Assembly (NCBI GenBank): GCA_963082975.1
Contig: OY720348.1
Span: 73,991,719-74,055,718 of the forward strand
Reading direction: 5' to 3'
DNA: 64,000 nt
DNA from: Labia minor
Lineage: Eukaryota; Arthropoda; Insecta; Dermaptera; Spongiphoridae
Of this stretch, positions 46,726 through 58,110 are shown piece by piece. Position numbers and translations under genes: made by a program. The stretch's first letter is position 1, and each line of letters opens with the position of its first letter. Below the pieces are notes generated by a model, which made no database searches, was not told the DNA's origin, and worked only from the letters and a program-made list of their open reading frames with translations.

Positions 46726-48810
46726 TTTTTCTATATCATTCTTTTAAATTTATTATTTTTCGAAAAAAAAAACATTTATTTTTGTTTTGATTAGCAATTT
46801 TATAATTTTTTTTTTTTATTTTATTTTAATTGATGAATCTATTTTTAATGTCTATTAAAAAGTTTTGACCAGATTCCTATTCAAAGGGAAATATTTGAAT
46901 GAATGGAGGAGCACCGTTTTTTTGATCAAGCAGCAAGCCGCAACTGATTACTGCATTTATATATATAGATAGCAAGCCATCCAGCCATCCATATATTCTT
47001 TTTATCCTCCAGGCTCTCTTCTCATCCATTTCAATCCCTGTTCGAAAGGGTTACCATCCATAAATACCGATTAATATATGTATTTTTTTGTTAATAATTT
47101 GAATTGATTTTAATCCTTAAACGGAAAATATCTCTTCAAAAAAAAAAAAAAATCTAAATAAATAAATAAAAAATAAATAAAACTCCGTTAGATGAAGTGA
47201 AGGTAATTGACATTCATATTAATTAATTGGAACGTATTTCCGATTTGGTCATTTACCCAAAAGGGTATGCAGGTCGTTATCTTAATTTATCGGTGCCATT
47301 TTTTCTTTAATCAAAGTATGCCTGGGCTTATATATCCAGTGCTTCGATTTTCCGATGATGACAGAATTCTAGACCGAGGGATGGGAGGTGGGGGTTGAAG
47401 GGTTATGATGTTATTCAATTAATGATTGGTACGATGGGAATTTATCCAGGGTGTTCTTTTTTATGTCATCCTATCCTGAATTTATTCGCATACATAAATA
47501 GTGGATTGATTTATTCTTTTTCTTCATTAATGATTGCTTGTCCTAGAAAAAAATGAAATTAATAGAATGGATCTTCATTGATTTGTATATGTATTTGCGG
47601 ATTGCATATTGACCAACAATCAACTTTCAGGAAAACATCATTTATCATGGAATTTGTTTTTTCATTAGTATAGTAGTATTAATGAAAAGCAGTAGCAGTC
47701 ACATTATAAAGGGAGATCGGATTGGATTCCAAATCAATAAATTCCAAAGCATGAGTCTAAAAAGAATGGTTCAATTCAGAAAAGATTTATTGCGGAAAAG
47801 GATAAAATAATTAACACATCATACATCCTTGGATTGAAATAAAGAAAATGTCGAAAAATTTTAAATTTACTTTTTCTTCATCTTCTTCTTCTTCTTAATA
47901 TTATTTCCCATGCAATATAATTTAAATCAAAATTAATTAAAATAATTTATGTGACTTGAGGACAGAAAATTATATTTTTTTGTCCAATAAATCTATTTTC
48001 ATTATTATTATTATACTTTTAAACAAGGTTTGTGAATATATAAATTTAGCTTTTAAATAACCTTCTTAAAATCAAAGTGAATAATAAATTAATTATTTTT
48101 AATTTATCATTAATTAAATATTCTAAATTATACAATTGTAGAATAGCTATTAAAAATATTTAAAATAAAAGAAAAGATGAACCTGAGAATCCTTTGGTAA
48201 AATTCATCTGATTTTTATAGAGATTTTCAATTACTGCGTTCTGAACCTCTGAAAAATCTTAGCACTAGCACAGACACTAAAACATGTCTGGCTCGTCTCA
48301 ATAATAATTAATATTTTAAAAATGTTTTATATGTTTATTTATATTACATAAATATTCTGTTTCTCACTTTCTTCATTCCCTCCATATTTTCATTCAAAGT
48401 GTTCGGCTATTAATATAAGGATTTCGTGAGTAAAATGGAAGAAAATGCCTAACGAAAAATTCTGACAATATTAAAAATCAATTAAATTTGATTTTCTTTC
48501 GGGATGTTTGGACAAGAATGGCGATAAAGAGGGTGAGTCCAGAAAAGGAAATAGAATGTCAGAGATGAGAGAAATAGAAGAGAAGGTGGAGGTATTTATT
48601 TTTTTTTTTAAGAAATGGACCTCTACGGTTGGAGATATAGAGACTTAAGGTGTGATACAGAAACAAACAATAAATCAATCAATGAATCAATAAATAACTT
48701 TTATAGTTTTCAAAATATAATAATATTTATTTCGATCGATATCGATTAATTGAATAAAATTGTTCTTAAGAAATAATTAATTAATAAATAATTAAAAAAA
48801 TAATAGTTTT
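46726..48810. other. AT-rich stretch, nothing recognised
   Basis: A 63-codon frame at 47207-47398 ends in a G run and has no known relative. A CTT run lies at 47878-47896. Confidence 0.4.
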
Positions 48811-48960
48811 GTGCCTACCAACTATGATTTGCGGACAGCATTGGTTTTCTGCTATCATTTGAAGAAAACTGCTGCAGAATCGCATAGAATGTTTGTTAGA
48901 ATGCTCTTGGCAAAACTCAATGCTTTGAGTGATTTGAAAAATTTAAAAGTGGTTTTTTAA
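48811..48960 (+). pseudogene. Mariner (mauritiana-type) transposase N-terminal fragment
   Basis: Frame at 48811: VPTNYDLRTALVFCYHLKKT, AAESHRMFVRMLLAKLNALS, DLKNLKVVF, stop. The segment FCYHLKKTAAESHRM is a hallmark of the N-terminal helix-turn-helix of Mos1-like mariners. After HRM the reading departs from the family and ends at a stop, so the fragment is truncated and probably frameshifted. There is no catalytic domain and no recognisable terminal repeat nearby. It was not visible as a long open frame, because it has no ATG start. Confidence 0.82.
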
Positions 48961-49136
48961 TTGATATTTTATTAATATATTTTATATTTAAAATATTTTA
49001 AAATTTTTTATTTAATTTCGAAATAAAAATAAAAATATTTATTTTAATAATATTTTACAATCAAATTACGAAATATATTTATTAATCTCTCACCAAAAAA
49101 AATCTAAAATTTATCTTATTTGTCTTTCAAACATGT

Positions 49137-49171
49137 GCTCTGCCCCCTGTTAGGCGTGAAGAGCGCCGAAA
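49137..49171 (+). mobile_element. Helitron 3' tail fragment (family G)
   Basis: CTCTGCCCCCTGTTAGGCGT then GAAGAGCGCCGAA: half of the hairpin pair seen at 36218-36262, cut in the middle of the second stem. Confidence 0.5.
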
Positions 49172-49431
49172 TAATATTCATAATTTAATCAATATATCTG
49201 TTGTAGATATATTGCTAATATTATAATTTTTAACATTTGTTAATTATTTATGTTGTTTTTTTGTTTAAATTATTTTATTTGCAATGCTATACCTCATATA
49301 TTATTTGAATATTGCTTATGCATAATATATTTTTTTTGTATTATATTTATAGATTTTATATATTTCATCAAATATATATTTATTATATTTTACCGATAAT
49401 ATTTAAGTTTTTAATACACTAGCAGTTTTTT

Positions 49432-50010
49432 ACTATCTCGCCAGAAATAGTATTGCGATCACGAAAATTTTCGATGTTGAGATTTTGATGTTTTTATACG
49501 TTTTGAAGGCTCCTGAATCATTTTCACTAAGGTTGAGAAAAATGTCTGTGTGTATGTAGACAAGATTACGCAAAACGGTTTGCGCTAGAATCATGAAATT
49601 TGGTATACGGGAATTATTCAATTATTTCTATCAACTTTTGAGAAATGTAGCTCATTCGGAAGAGGGTCATTACCTACGAGTTTTGATTTTTTTTCCTCTA
49701 AAGTGCCCGTAAAAATAAAGATATATGTTTGATCGTTTTTCAAATGTGTAAAGATTGTATAAAACTGCTATATATAGAATTTCAGCTTGATTGAATCGCT
49801 GAAAGTACCAGAATTCCTTTTTTTAACACTGCAAATCTCACGCGCCAATACGTGACGTGGTGCCATCAACAAAGAGCCAAACATACGCTGGTTTAATACA
49901 TATTATTTAATTAATTTTAATTTATAATTTATAATTAATTAAATTTAATTTATATATAATATATGTGTTAATTAATCCAATTCAAATTTGCGAGTGGAGA
50001 CACTCCAGCT
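49432..50010 (+). mobile_element. DINE-1-like element, near full length
   Basis: ACTATCTCGCCAGAAATAGT at the start and CACTCCAGCT at the end. A 9-10 bp deletion turned the inner GCGAGATAGTCGAGTGGAG into GCGAGTGGAG, removing the inner subterminal repeat while the terminal hairpin stays. The sequence is otherwise close to the copy at 28579, including the truncated GGTTTGCGCTAGAATC block. Confidence 0.86.
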
Positions 50011-50971
50011 AATTTATCATTCTTCTTTTAAGAAAATTCAATTAATTTCAACAAATATATATATATATATATATTTGTCCGCAAAAATAAACCAACCCTG
50101 GGTAACATCTAAAAAAGGATCTCCTCTTTTTAAACCAGTAACTTTATTTATTAGGATATCCATTGAACCAGGTCCGCAGTGAAAACATTTTTATATTTAT
50201 TATTTTTAGTTTATAATAAATAAAATTAATGTTATTTCACAAGAAATATTTTTTTTTTATTTATCTAATAAATATTCTATTGAATTTATCTTTTTTATTA
50301 AATATTAAATAATTTTATTTATAAAAATAATTGGTTCTTAAAAATAAACGGGCGTCGCTAGCACAATTGTGTGGACGAGTTTTATTTTTATTATCGGTCA
50401 ATTCTTCGAAAAAAATAAATATTAATAAATAAAAGATAAGAAAATTTTATTTTAGTTTACTTTGGAAAGTGAATTGGAAAACAAATCAAGCTTCTCGAGT
50501 AAGCGTTTTTAGGTAAATAACAACTATTTTCATTTTCATTAATTAATATTAATTAAATATATATAATTAATAAATATATGTGTGTAATCATATTCCCCTC
50601 TCCCCCTCCAATATGATTTGTCAAATAACGATTATCTGAAATGAGTGGGATTAGTTAGGTGTTTCTTGCTTGTAATCAGTTGTCGGAAGAAGGAAAACTT
50701 ATTTGATTCTACGTCTATATTTCAGGTAAATAATATTAATTTATTAATTAACTTAAATGTATAAAATTGTAAATATTAATATCTTCCTATTTTAGAATCA
50801 TTTAAGGTTTTATTTGCAAGAAAACATCATTTTACCTCACCCTTCTTTCATATATATATATATATATATATAAATATTATATTATATTATATATTATATT
50901 TATAATTATATATTATATTTATAATTATATATTATTATATATTAATATTATATATTATTTTATATTAATAT

Positions 50972-51030
<59 letters not shown>

Positions 51031-51709
51031 TAAAAATTTTAAAAAAATATTTCAAAAAAAAATAATATATTAGTTCATATTCCCTATTAGTGGGATGATC
51101 TTGAAAATTATCTTATCTTATGTTTTAAATTAATTTCTATCCCTTCTTTATAATATAAAAGAATAAAATTTATATATAATAATTATGTTTATTAAATATA
51201 TTAATTCTATCTATGAAGGAGAAACTGACTTTCAGATAAATTTAATAATAATTTATCTATATAAGAAATCATGTAAAATCAATTCACTAGACTACATAAT
51301 GAGCTACGAAAATTTTATTTTGTCTCAAAGTAGAAATTTAATCAAATTCTTTTTCCTGATTAGAAAATTGTTCATTAACCCCAACACAATTTTTTTTCAT
51401 TTACCTTGTTAAATGGTTTCAGTCAGCAATGATTACAAATTAAACCCGAATTTGTTTTTGTTTTTATCCTCCTCCCTCATCTACCACCCCTTCTTGTATT
51501 AATCACCTGCCTAGGACACTCCATGTTTAAAACCGTTTTGTAAAAGTACCAAATCCCGTGGAAAGAATAGCTTCGCCCTACACAACTTTTCCTTGAACCA
51601 ATGGAATAAACAACTTTATTTCCGAGTTTGACTTTTTTTATCATCCATCCTCTTTCTCTCACTTCATCGAACAATAATAATAATAAAAGAGATAAACATA
51701 TACATATAC

Positions 51710-51754
<45 letters not shown>

Positions 51755-53063
51755 AAGGCTGTCACCAGCATTAAATATAATAAATTAAATATTCTTCTTC
51801 TTTATGCGCTTAAGGCCCGCCCTGTAGGAAATTTCAATCTTGTTCCAATGGAGAATGAATATCTAGCATTTTCGTATAAAGCGATATTTCATTCAAGCCA
51901 AAGAATTGAGAAGACATTCTATACGTGTGAATTACAAAGATCGATGCTGGAGGGGGGAGGCACAATTCATCAGATCTCCCCTGGGAACCCTCTTTAGGGT
52001 TTGCGATATGAATTTCGGATGGAACAACTTGTGTTCCCATTTCTTGAAAGATTGATCAAAGCTGGAGCCCAGGCTTTTGAGCTCTGTCGTCTAATGATCC
52101 ACTTAGCCGTGCCCTCAAACGACTTGGAACAACGGAATCAAGGGGCGAGGAGTTGAAAATATAAAAAAAAAATCGTGATGGATTCGCTAAGCTATGCAAA
52201 TTGTTAAATACACAACGATTAACTCAAATTGTTTCAGCGGCCGTTGGTTGGATCTTCCAAAGTAGAAGGTATTCGGCCCATGGAACACACCAGACGAAAT
52301 TTGCGATTAATGGAAAATGTTGTTGGGTATTGACAAAGACATAACCCCGTTTCCCTCACAAAAGAAAATCGACCACTTCATAGGAAATCACTTGGAAATT
52401 TATTATTTTTAAAATAATTCTACCTTTCGAAGTACAAATAGAATATCTTTTTAAATTGTGACTAGTTTAGGTGGAAGCCCACATTTAAGATTATTCTTTT
52501 TAAAAAATTATAACTATATCCGGCTCTGGATTAGTGAGTAATGAACCGTTTAAATAACATATATTGTATATATATATATATTAATATGTCATTTGGAATA
52601 ATCTATAAATTGACAACAGAGATAAGAATTGGAGATTCAATTCGTGCATTTGATTAGATAAAAACATCATTACTTCATGAAAAATTTAATTTTGTCAAAC
52701 GATTAAAATTAATACTTACCACGATATAACAAAATAATATAATTGGATAATATAATCCGGTAGTTTAATCATATAATATGTGATAATAATATATGTTATT
52801 TTAATAAGGGTGAGTTATTGTCCCTGAGGAAGGGTGATGCCCAAAGTGTAAACGTCGAATGTGGTTGTTAAGGGCCCCAGGGGTCGGTTGTTGCTGCTCT
52901 CGGAAAATGTGATGTGGTTTCCGACAAAAAGGATGCTTACAAAGGGAATTTTATAGTAATGCACTCGTCTCCATCGAAAAATTAATGGTACAAGGTACTT
53001 TTCTATTGATACTAATGGAAATACAATCAATATCTATTGAAATGTTAAGAAAAGCAGTGGAAT

Positions 53064-53064
<1 letters not shown>
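50011..53064. other. AT-rich stretch with (TA)n blocks and a unique G+C-richer island
   Basis: (TA)n and TATTATA blocks cover about 50848-51027 and 51690-51752. 51800-52350 is unique and richer in G+C (CCCTGGGAACCCTCTTTAGG, GAGCCCAGGCTTTTGAGCTC) but holds only short frames (51834-52040 minus). 52815-53030 holds a 71-codon minus frame ending NRPLGPLTTTFDVYTLGITL, unknown to me. Confidence 0.3.
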
Positions 53065-53102
<38 letters not shown>

Positions 53103-53115
53103 ATAATAATAATAA
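53065..53115. repeat. 36-bp A tract followed by (TAA)n
   Basis: A run of A from 53065 to 53100, then TAATAATAATAATAA. It could be the tail of a retroposed copy of the unique sequence to its left or a simple repeat. No polyadenylation signal AATAAA was seen just upstream and no target duplication was found. Confidence 0.6.
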
Positions 53116-53987
53116 AAAAAAATAGAAAATTTAATATTCTTTAATTTTTACTTTATTGGGGAATCTTGCGACTCTGTTATAGTCGCTTTAAGACCGTAGC
53201 ATATTTTTAATACGGATCAGTAAATTCATAAGTTCAATAGTTTTTCGATAATTTTAATGTTAGAATAATACAGACCAATTTTTCCTTTTGAAAGATCTCC
53301 CATCAAGTTCTTTTCTGTTTTTGAGATTAATATTGATTTTTTAAAAAAGAGGACTTCCTTATAAGTAAGTAAAGTATAAGTAGTGTTTCGGAGGAGCTAC
53401 TGAACTCAAAAGTTGTTAGTCTCAGCAATCCTATTCCTTCAATTGTCTCTTATTCTCAGTCATCTCCATTCATTCCCTTACTTTACAGTTTACTAATATT
53501 GCCTGCTATAATCTATAAGTTATTCATTTTGATATATACCTATATATACCATCATTTTGTTTTCTTAAAACGGGACAAATTTGGGGATTTGCTCACTATA
53601 AGTAAGGCAAATAATTATGACAAGAAAAAAACTTTCCAATCATTCCTACGTTTAGTCTATAAAATTTTTAAGTGAAGGTTAAATCAACAAAACTTTTTAT
53701 TAATTAATTATTACTCTTAATTTTTAATATGATTAATTAATTTAATATTTATCATTAGAGTGAACTCTTTTCAAAAATTCCTTATTATTTTTAAAAACGA
53801 CCAGTGTTGGATGCTATTTCTTTTTCAAGTTCTCTATTCTTTGTTTAAATATATATTTAAAATACATTTGTATTTTAGAGGTTATTAATCTTGGCTTGGG
53901 AGAGTTTGGTTTTGAGAGTTGGTAGCCCTGTGAATGTCGGATTGATAATTGTCATCTATCTAAAGATAATACATTCAAAATAGATAG
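53116..53987. other. AT-rich stretch with a possible LINE tail
   Basis: At 53380-53500 the minus strand reads NEWR..EMTENKRQLKE and then LLSSVAPPKH, resembling the last residues of some arthropod LINE ORFs. Too short to be sure. Confidence 0.3.
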
Positions 53988-54241
53988 ATATTTTTAAGAT
54001 AGAGATTTAGTGGGGATATTAACGACTATAAAAACCAATTTGTCTTTTTAAGGTAAGATTATACTAAAAGAATAATATATAATAAATTAAATGTATGATT
54101 GTATATTGTATATAATTTAAACTAATAAATATTGTCTTTTTAAGGTGAATTTGTCTATAGTTCATTTATAACCAATATCCTCATTATAAATTGGTTTTTA
54201 TAGTCGTTAATATCCCCACTAAATCTCTATCTTAAAAATAT
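53988..54241. mobile_element. Foldback MITE with perfect 54-bp arms
   Basis: ATATTTTTAAGATAGAGATT through AACGACTATAAAAACCAATT at 53988-54041 returns exactly inverted at 54188-54241. The 146-bp middle is A+T-rich. The arm core ACTATAAAAACCA and the AAGATAGA element are also found in the arms of the larger foldback at 57361, so they are related. Confidence 0.8.
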
Positions 54242-54307
54242 ACAAATGTATTTTACACATATACGAGTATTTAGCAATCTTTATCAATTGTCCTGGACAA
54301 AATGGCG

Positions 54308-54355
54308 TTGTGACCATACCTTTCAACCGGGACTATCCCGTTCAAAACGGGACGT
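54308..54355 (+). repeat. Fragment of a GTGACCATA/CCGGGAC repeat
   Basis: TGTGACCATACCTTTCAACC then GGGACTATCCCGTTCAAAAC and GGGACG. Related to the minus-strand fragment at 13171-13220. Widespread type in animal genomes; class not determined. Confidence 0.35.
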
Positions 54356-55722
54356 CTGTGGGAAGTTTATTTATAATATAATTACATATTTATTTATTTT
54401 TTGTTTACAATATATTTATATAATGGATTAAATGCATTTATTTAATTATCTCGAATAGCATATCTAAATGGTGTTATTTCATTTCCCCGCACGTTTTTCT
54501 CTTTTTATTAATTGAAATGTTATTTTTTTTTTGTTACTTCCCCCGCGAGTGGTAGGATCGATAGATAATTTGAAATCTATCTTGGAAATTGATAAAAAAT
54601 GACCTTTTTTAACAAGTTTATTTTCTTTCATCCTTTTTTTTTGATATTCTTACTTTGTGATCTTTTGAAATACAATTCGTGAAGCTCAATGGAATGGAAA
54701 AAATCAAATCGGCTTATAAAACACAACGATACGAGTATATGATTAAAAGAGAAATATAGTAAAAAAATAAGAAAAAAAAATTCAATAGAAGAGAAATAAC
54801 AAACACGCAGTGTAGCATTTGTTTCTTGAAGAAGTGTTATTATGGTGATGAGATGAAGTTGAAGATGAAATGAAAACATCAACCCCTCGAGGTATACATA
54901 AGAAAATGTCCAAATTACATCACGCAACATTCTTACCGAGAAAAAAAATCACTCTGGAACCCCTAAAGTTTGTAACCTAGATCATATTATTTTTATTTAC
55001 GCACTTACTTCAATATTATTATTTCTTTGGATACCTTCATGCCTACAAGGCTAACGTAGAGTAATGAAAGTCTTGTTTTTATTAATATTGATAATAATAT
55101 GCTTAAATATATCTCGACTTCACTCCAATTTTAATTCCTTGTCACTTAACCAAATTCCCGATTATAATTTCTTAAAATGACAATAACAAATTCAGATTAA
55201 GTATTAATTAAATTTAATTATTAATTACAATCCATTTTTCAAACAAAAATAGACATATTTAAATTTAATACCTCTTTCAAATATAATATATATTCATTAT
55301 GACTTAAACATGACTATATAACATTATAAAGTATTATAGTATAGTATTATATAGTAGCATTATATATAGTAATCGTGAAATGCAATGACTGCCTGTTGCT
55401 GGCCCATCACCATTTCTTCGTCAGTCGATAGAACACATTTTCCGTAAAATCGACATACGTTAGTTCATTCATTTATACACACATACTTAGATATTGATAA
55501 ACGAGTGAAAGGATCCATTCGCCTAGAAACTGTTCCTAATCGATTATGAAATGAAAAGCTGTTCGATTACTTGACAAGAATTATCCAATAGCACCAACCA
55601 AATGGAATCAATAACTATCAAGAGAGAGAGAAAAAAAAATAGAAAAAGGAACAATTTCTGATAATTAATACATATTATTATTATCTTATTATGCTAGCTA
55701 AAATTGTATATATATATTTGTT
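54356..55722. other. AT-rich stretch, nothing recognised
   Basis: A 100-codon minus frame at 54628-54930 is hydrophobic and T/A-driven (IEFFFLIFLLYFSFNHILV) and has no homolog I know. I do not call it a gene. Confidence 0.35.
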
Positions 55723-55925
55723 AATGGGATCTCAGAAACCGCTCTAACAATTTTTTTGAAATTCACACCATAGATAGTATTTATAAAGAAAAATCGATCT
55801 GTCTTGGTTTCATCCCCGGATAAAATCATCTTCATTAGTTTTTTTTCTTAATTTAAATTTATATGACGTCATAACATATCACCCAGCCATTCATGAAGTC
55901 ACAGCCAGCTCCTCCTTATACCTTA
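55723..55925 (+). repeat. Family-D repeat
   Basis: TTAATGGGATCTCAGAAACC, GCTCTAACAATTTTTTTGAA, then the part shared inverted with 23488-23600 (CATCTTCATTAG ... ATGAAGTCACAGCCAGCTCC). The opening resembles leaders of arthropod non-autonomous Helitron-type repeats. Confidence 0.55.
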
Positions 55926-56068
55926 TCTTATATATTATAAATAAAATAAAATTAAAAATATTTATGTTATATCCATATCTGTTTTTATAGCATTAATACA
56001 TACATTTAAATTATTTGTAAATGTTTCAAAACGTTTACAAGATCCTCCGTAAATACAAAAATTATATA

Positions 56069-56200
56069 CTAGCTGCTCAGTCCGCCTTGGGCGTTCTTCA
56101 CACCTCGATGGGGGCCCTGTATTTGGTTAGAAGTTTATATCCATATTGTTTCAATCAGTATATTACATAAAACATTTGAAAAATTTACATTTAATTAAGA
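56069..56200 (-). mobile_element. Helitron 3' terminus (family G), decayed
   Basis: On the minus strand ends GAACGCCCAAGGCGGACTGA then GCAGCTAG and T. The hairpin has mismatches. The inner part (TTTCAATCAGTATATTACAT on plus) matches 38585-38615. Confidence 0.62.
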
Positions 56201-57360
56201 AAACTAATGAAAGATTTTCATCAAATTGAAACAATAAATAGTGGAAGAGTTGATAATTATAATTTTTAAATCTAATAAATTATTCTGACGAGAATTTTCA
56301 AATGGATTTATAATCCTTGACCATGGATCATTCAAAATCAAATAATCTCTGATTTTTTTAATGTTCCTTTCAGAATATATAATTAAACATTTGAATTTCC
56401 AATCAATTTATTTTCATTAAAAAAAATGCATGTTTTCTTTTTCATCTTCATGCTCGATCCTCCCTCTCCACAATACTAATTTGTTTATTTTTTTGGATGG
56501 TCTACCATGTTTATTAGAGATTCGAGCAAATTCGAGTTAATAAATCAAACCATTTTTATGTAACTTTCCTAATTCCATTGAGTAGGTTGAATTTAATGAA
56601 TGGACCTCACACATCTCTAAAAAAAATGGAGTTAAGCAAAAAAAAATCTTGTTAGAAGGAGCCGGGTATTTGATAATTGATTAAATTCGATCTTTTTCAC
56701 GAACAGTTGAGGATTCTTTTTCAAAACACATCGGTCATTTATCAAAATTCGTTATCATCATATTTTCGAAGTGTTAAGTTTGTACTCTAGAAATATATCT
56801 TTTTATTTATTTGTCTGTTTTTTTATTTTTGTTTTTTTTTTTTGTTTGTTATTGATGGCCAGCGCCAAGCGAAGCGGTTCGCGTTTTCAATATCGAATCC
56901 CGATGAATAATATCAAACGATTTATCATTGCACTTGAGCTTTTCACCCCCCACCCCTATGCCCACCTAAACCTGGCCGATACTTGAAATAGGCTCAAAAA
57001 CTCGGTGCCAGATGGATATCGATGCATTTCCCGGGGTGCATCCGGGCACAGCTGTCGAAGAAGGGGCAGAAGTTCTGCCAGCACAAGCAGAAATGCATAC
57101 AGCGAAAACGGACAAAAAAAAACAATAGAAAAATTAAAATAGCTATGCATCTGACTAAACATGTAAATCCCAATGCAAATAAACAATCACTGTAGTATAG
57201 GAATAAGAGAATTCACTCTCAAGAATTCAATAAAAATATCCAAATATTTCTTAAAATCAATATCAAACACCAGGATTTTTTTATTTTTTTAGATTTTTCT
57301 TTATAACTTAAATAGAACTAAGGATTATTTACAAATGAAAATATATTTATATATATATAA
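56201..57360. other. AT-rich stretch with a G+C-richer island at 56850-57190
   Basis: After a long T-rich tract, an ATG at 56855 opens a 44-codon frame (MASAKRSGSRFQYRIPMNNI...) ending at 56986. Its base composition is much less A/T-biased than the surroundings. No domain is recognisable, and an overlapping frame exists on the minus strand (56956-57186). It could be an exon edge, a small protein or non-coding; unsupported. Confidence 0.25.
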
Positions 57361-57850
57361 TATATATGTAAAATGTTAGAACATTGGTTAAGTTGGTAGG
57401 ACATGTGTTGAATCTTTAAGATAGACTCACAACTGATTAGCCAACTAGTATTTGATTAGCAACTGGCATATGTTTAATAATTAATATTGTAATTATAAGT
57501 GAATAATAACTATAAAAACCAGTTTATAATAATGTTATTATTATAATTTTAAATTTTGATTTAGGTTAGGTTAGTATTAACTATAGGCCGATTTCGTTTC
57601 TAAAAGGAAAATTTTATTAGTTAAAAATTATATATGATACAAAATAAAATAAATAAAATAATAACTCCAAACCTTACCTAAAAGGAAATTGGTTTTTATA
57701 GTTATTATTCACCTATAATTACAATATTAATTATTAAACATATGCCAGTTGCTAATTATATACTAGTTGACTAATCAGCTGTGAATCTATCTTAAAGATT
57801 CAACAGATGCCCTACCAACTTAACCAATGTTCTAACATTTTACATATATA
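57361..57850. mobile_element. Large foldback MITE with arms of about 155 bp
   Basis: TGTAAAATGTTAGAACATTG at 57368 and its inverse ending at 57844 start two arms that remain paired for about 155 bp (57369-57525 and 57690-57843) with roughly ten differences. TA repeats border both ends. The middle is A+T-rich. The arms end in ACTATAAAAACCA, shared with the foldback at 53988. Confidence 0.85.
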
Positions 57851-57910
57851 TATAAAATTCAAATAATTTAAACTACAATTTTTTATTATATCTTAAATAT
57901 ATTCCTATGG

Positions 57911-58110
57911 CAGCGGTGGGGAACCGGGGTAAATTATCCCAAATTAAATTTTTTGGGGTAAAAATGAAACTTTTGTGAGTAAAAAGTATATATTTTTAAT
58001 TTGCTATTTTATAAACCTGTTAGTATTTTTACAAATTAAATTTTTAGTTATTGTTTTCTTTTCAAAATTATCATGGGCGTCTATAATGGGAAAGATGATA
58101 AAAAGAGGCG
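57911..58110 (+). mobile_element. hAT-like element fragment, the uninterrupted counterpart of 28473-29331
   Basis: Starts CAGCGGTGGGGAACCGGGGT, a typical hAT terminus. It continues AAAATGAAACTTTTGTGAGT, CCTGTTAGTATTTTTACAAA, GTTATTGTTTTCTTTTCAAA. Where the 28-kb copy carries the 576-bp DINE-like element, this one has none. The right terminus is lost. Confidence 0.7.

Noticed and set aside
54628-54930. 100-codon hydrophobic frame on the minus strand
   Set aside because: A/T-driven composition, no domain, no repeat or conservation evidence; chance frame.
57561-57574. TTAGGTTAGGTTAG, like arthropod telomere repeat
   Set aside because: Only about two and a half units inside a foldback element; not a telomere.
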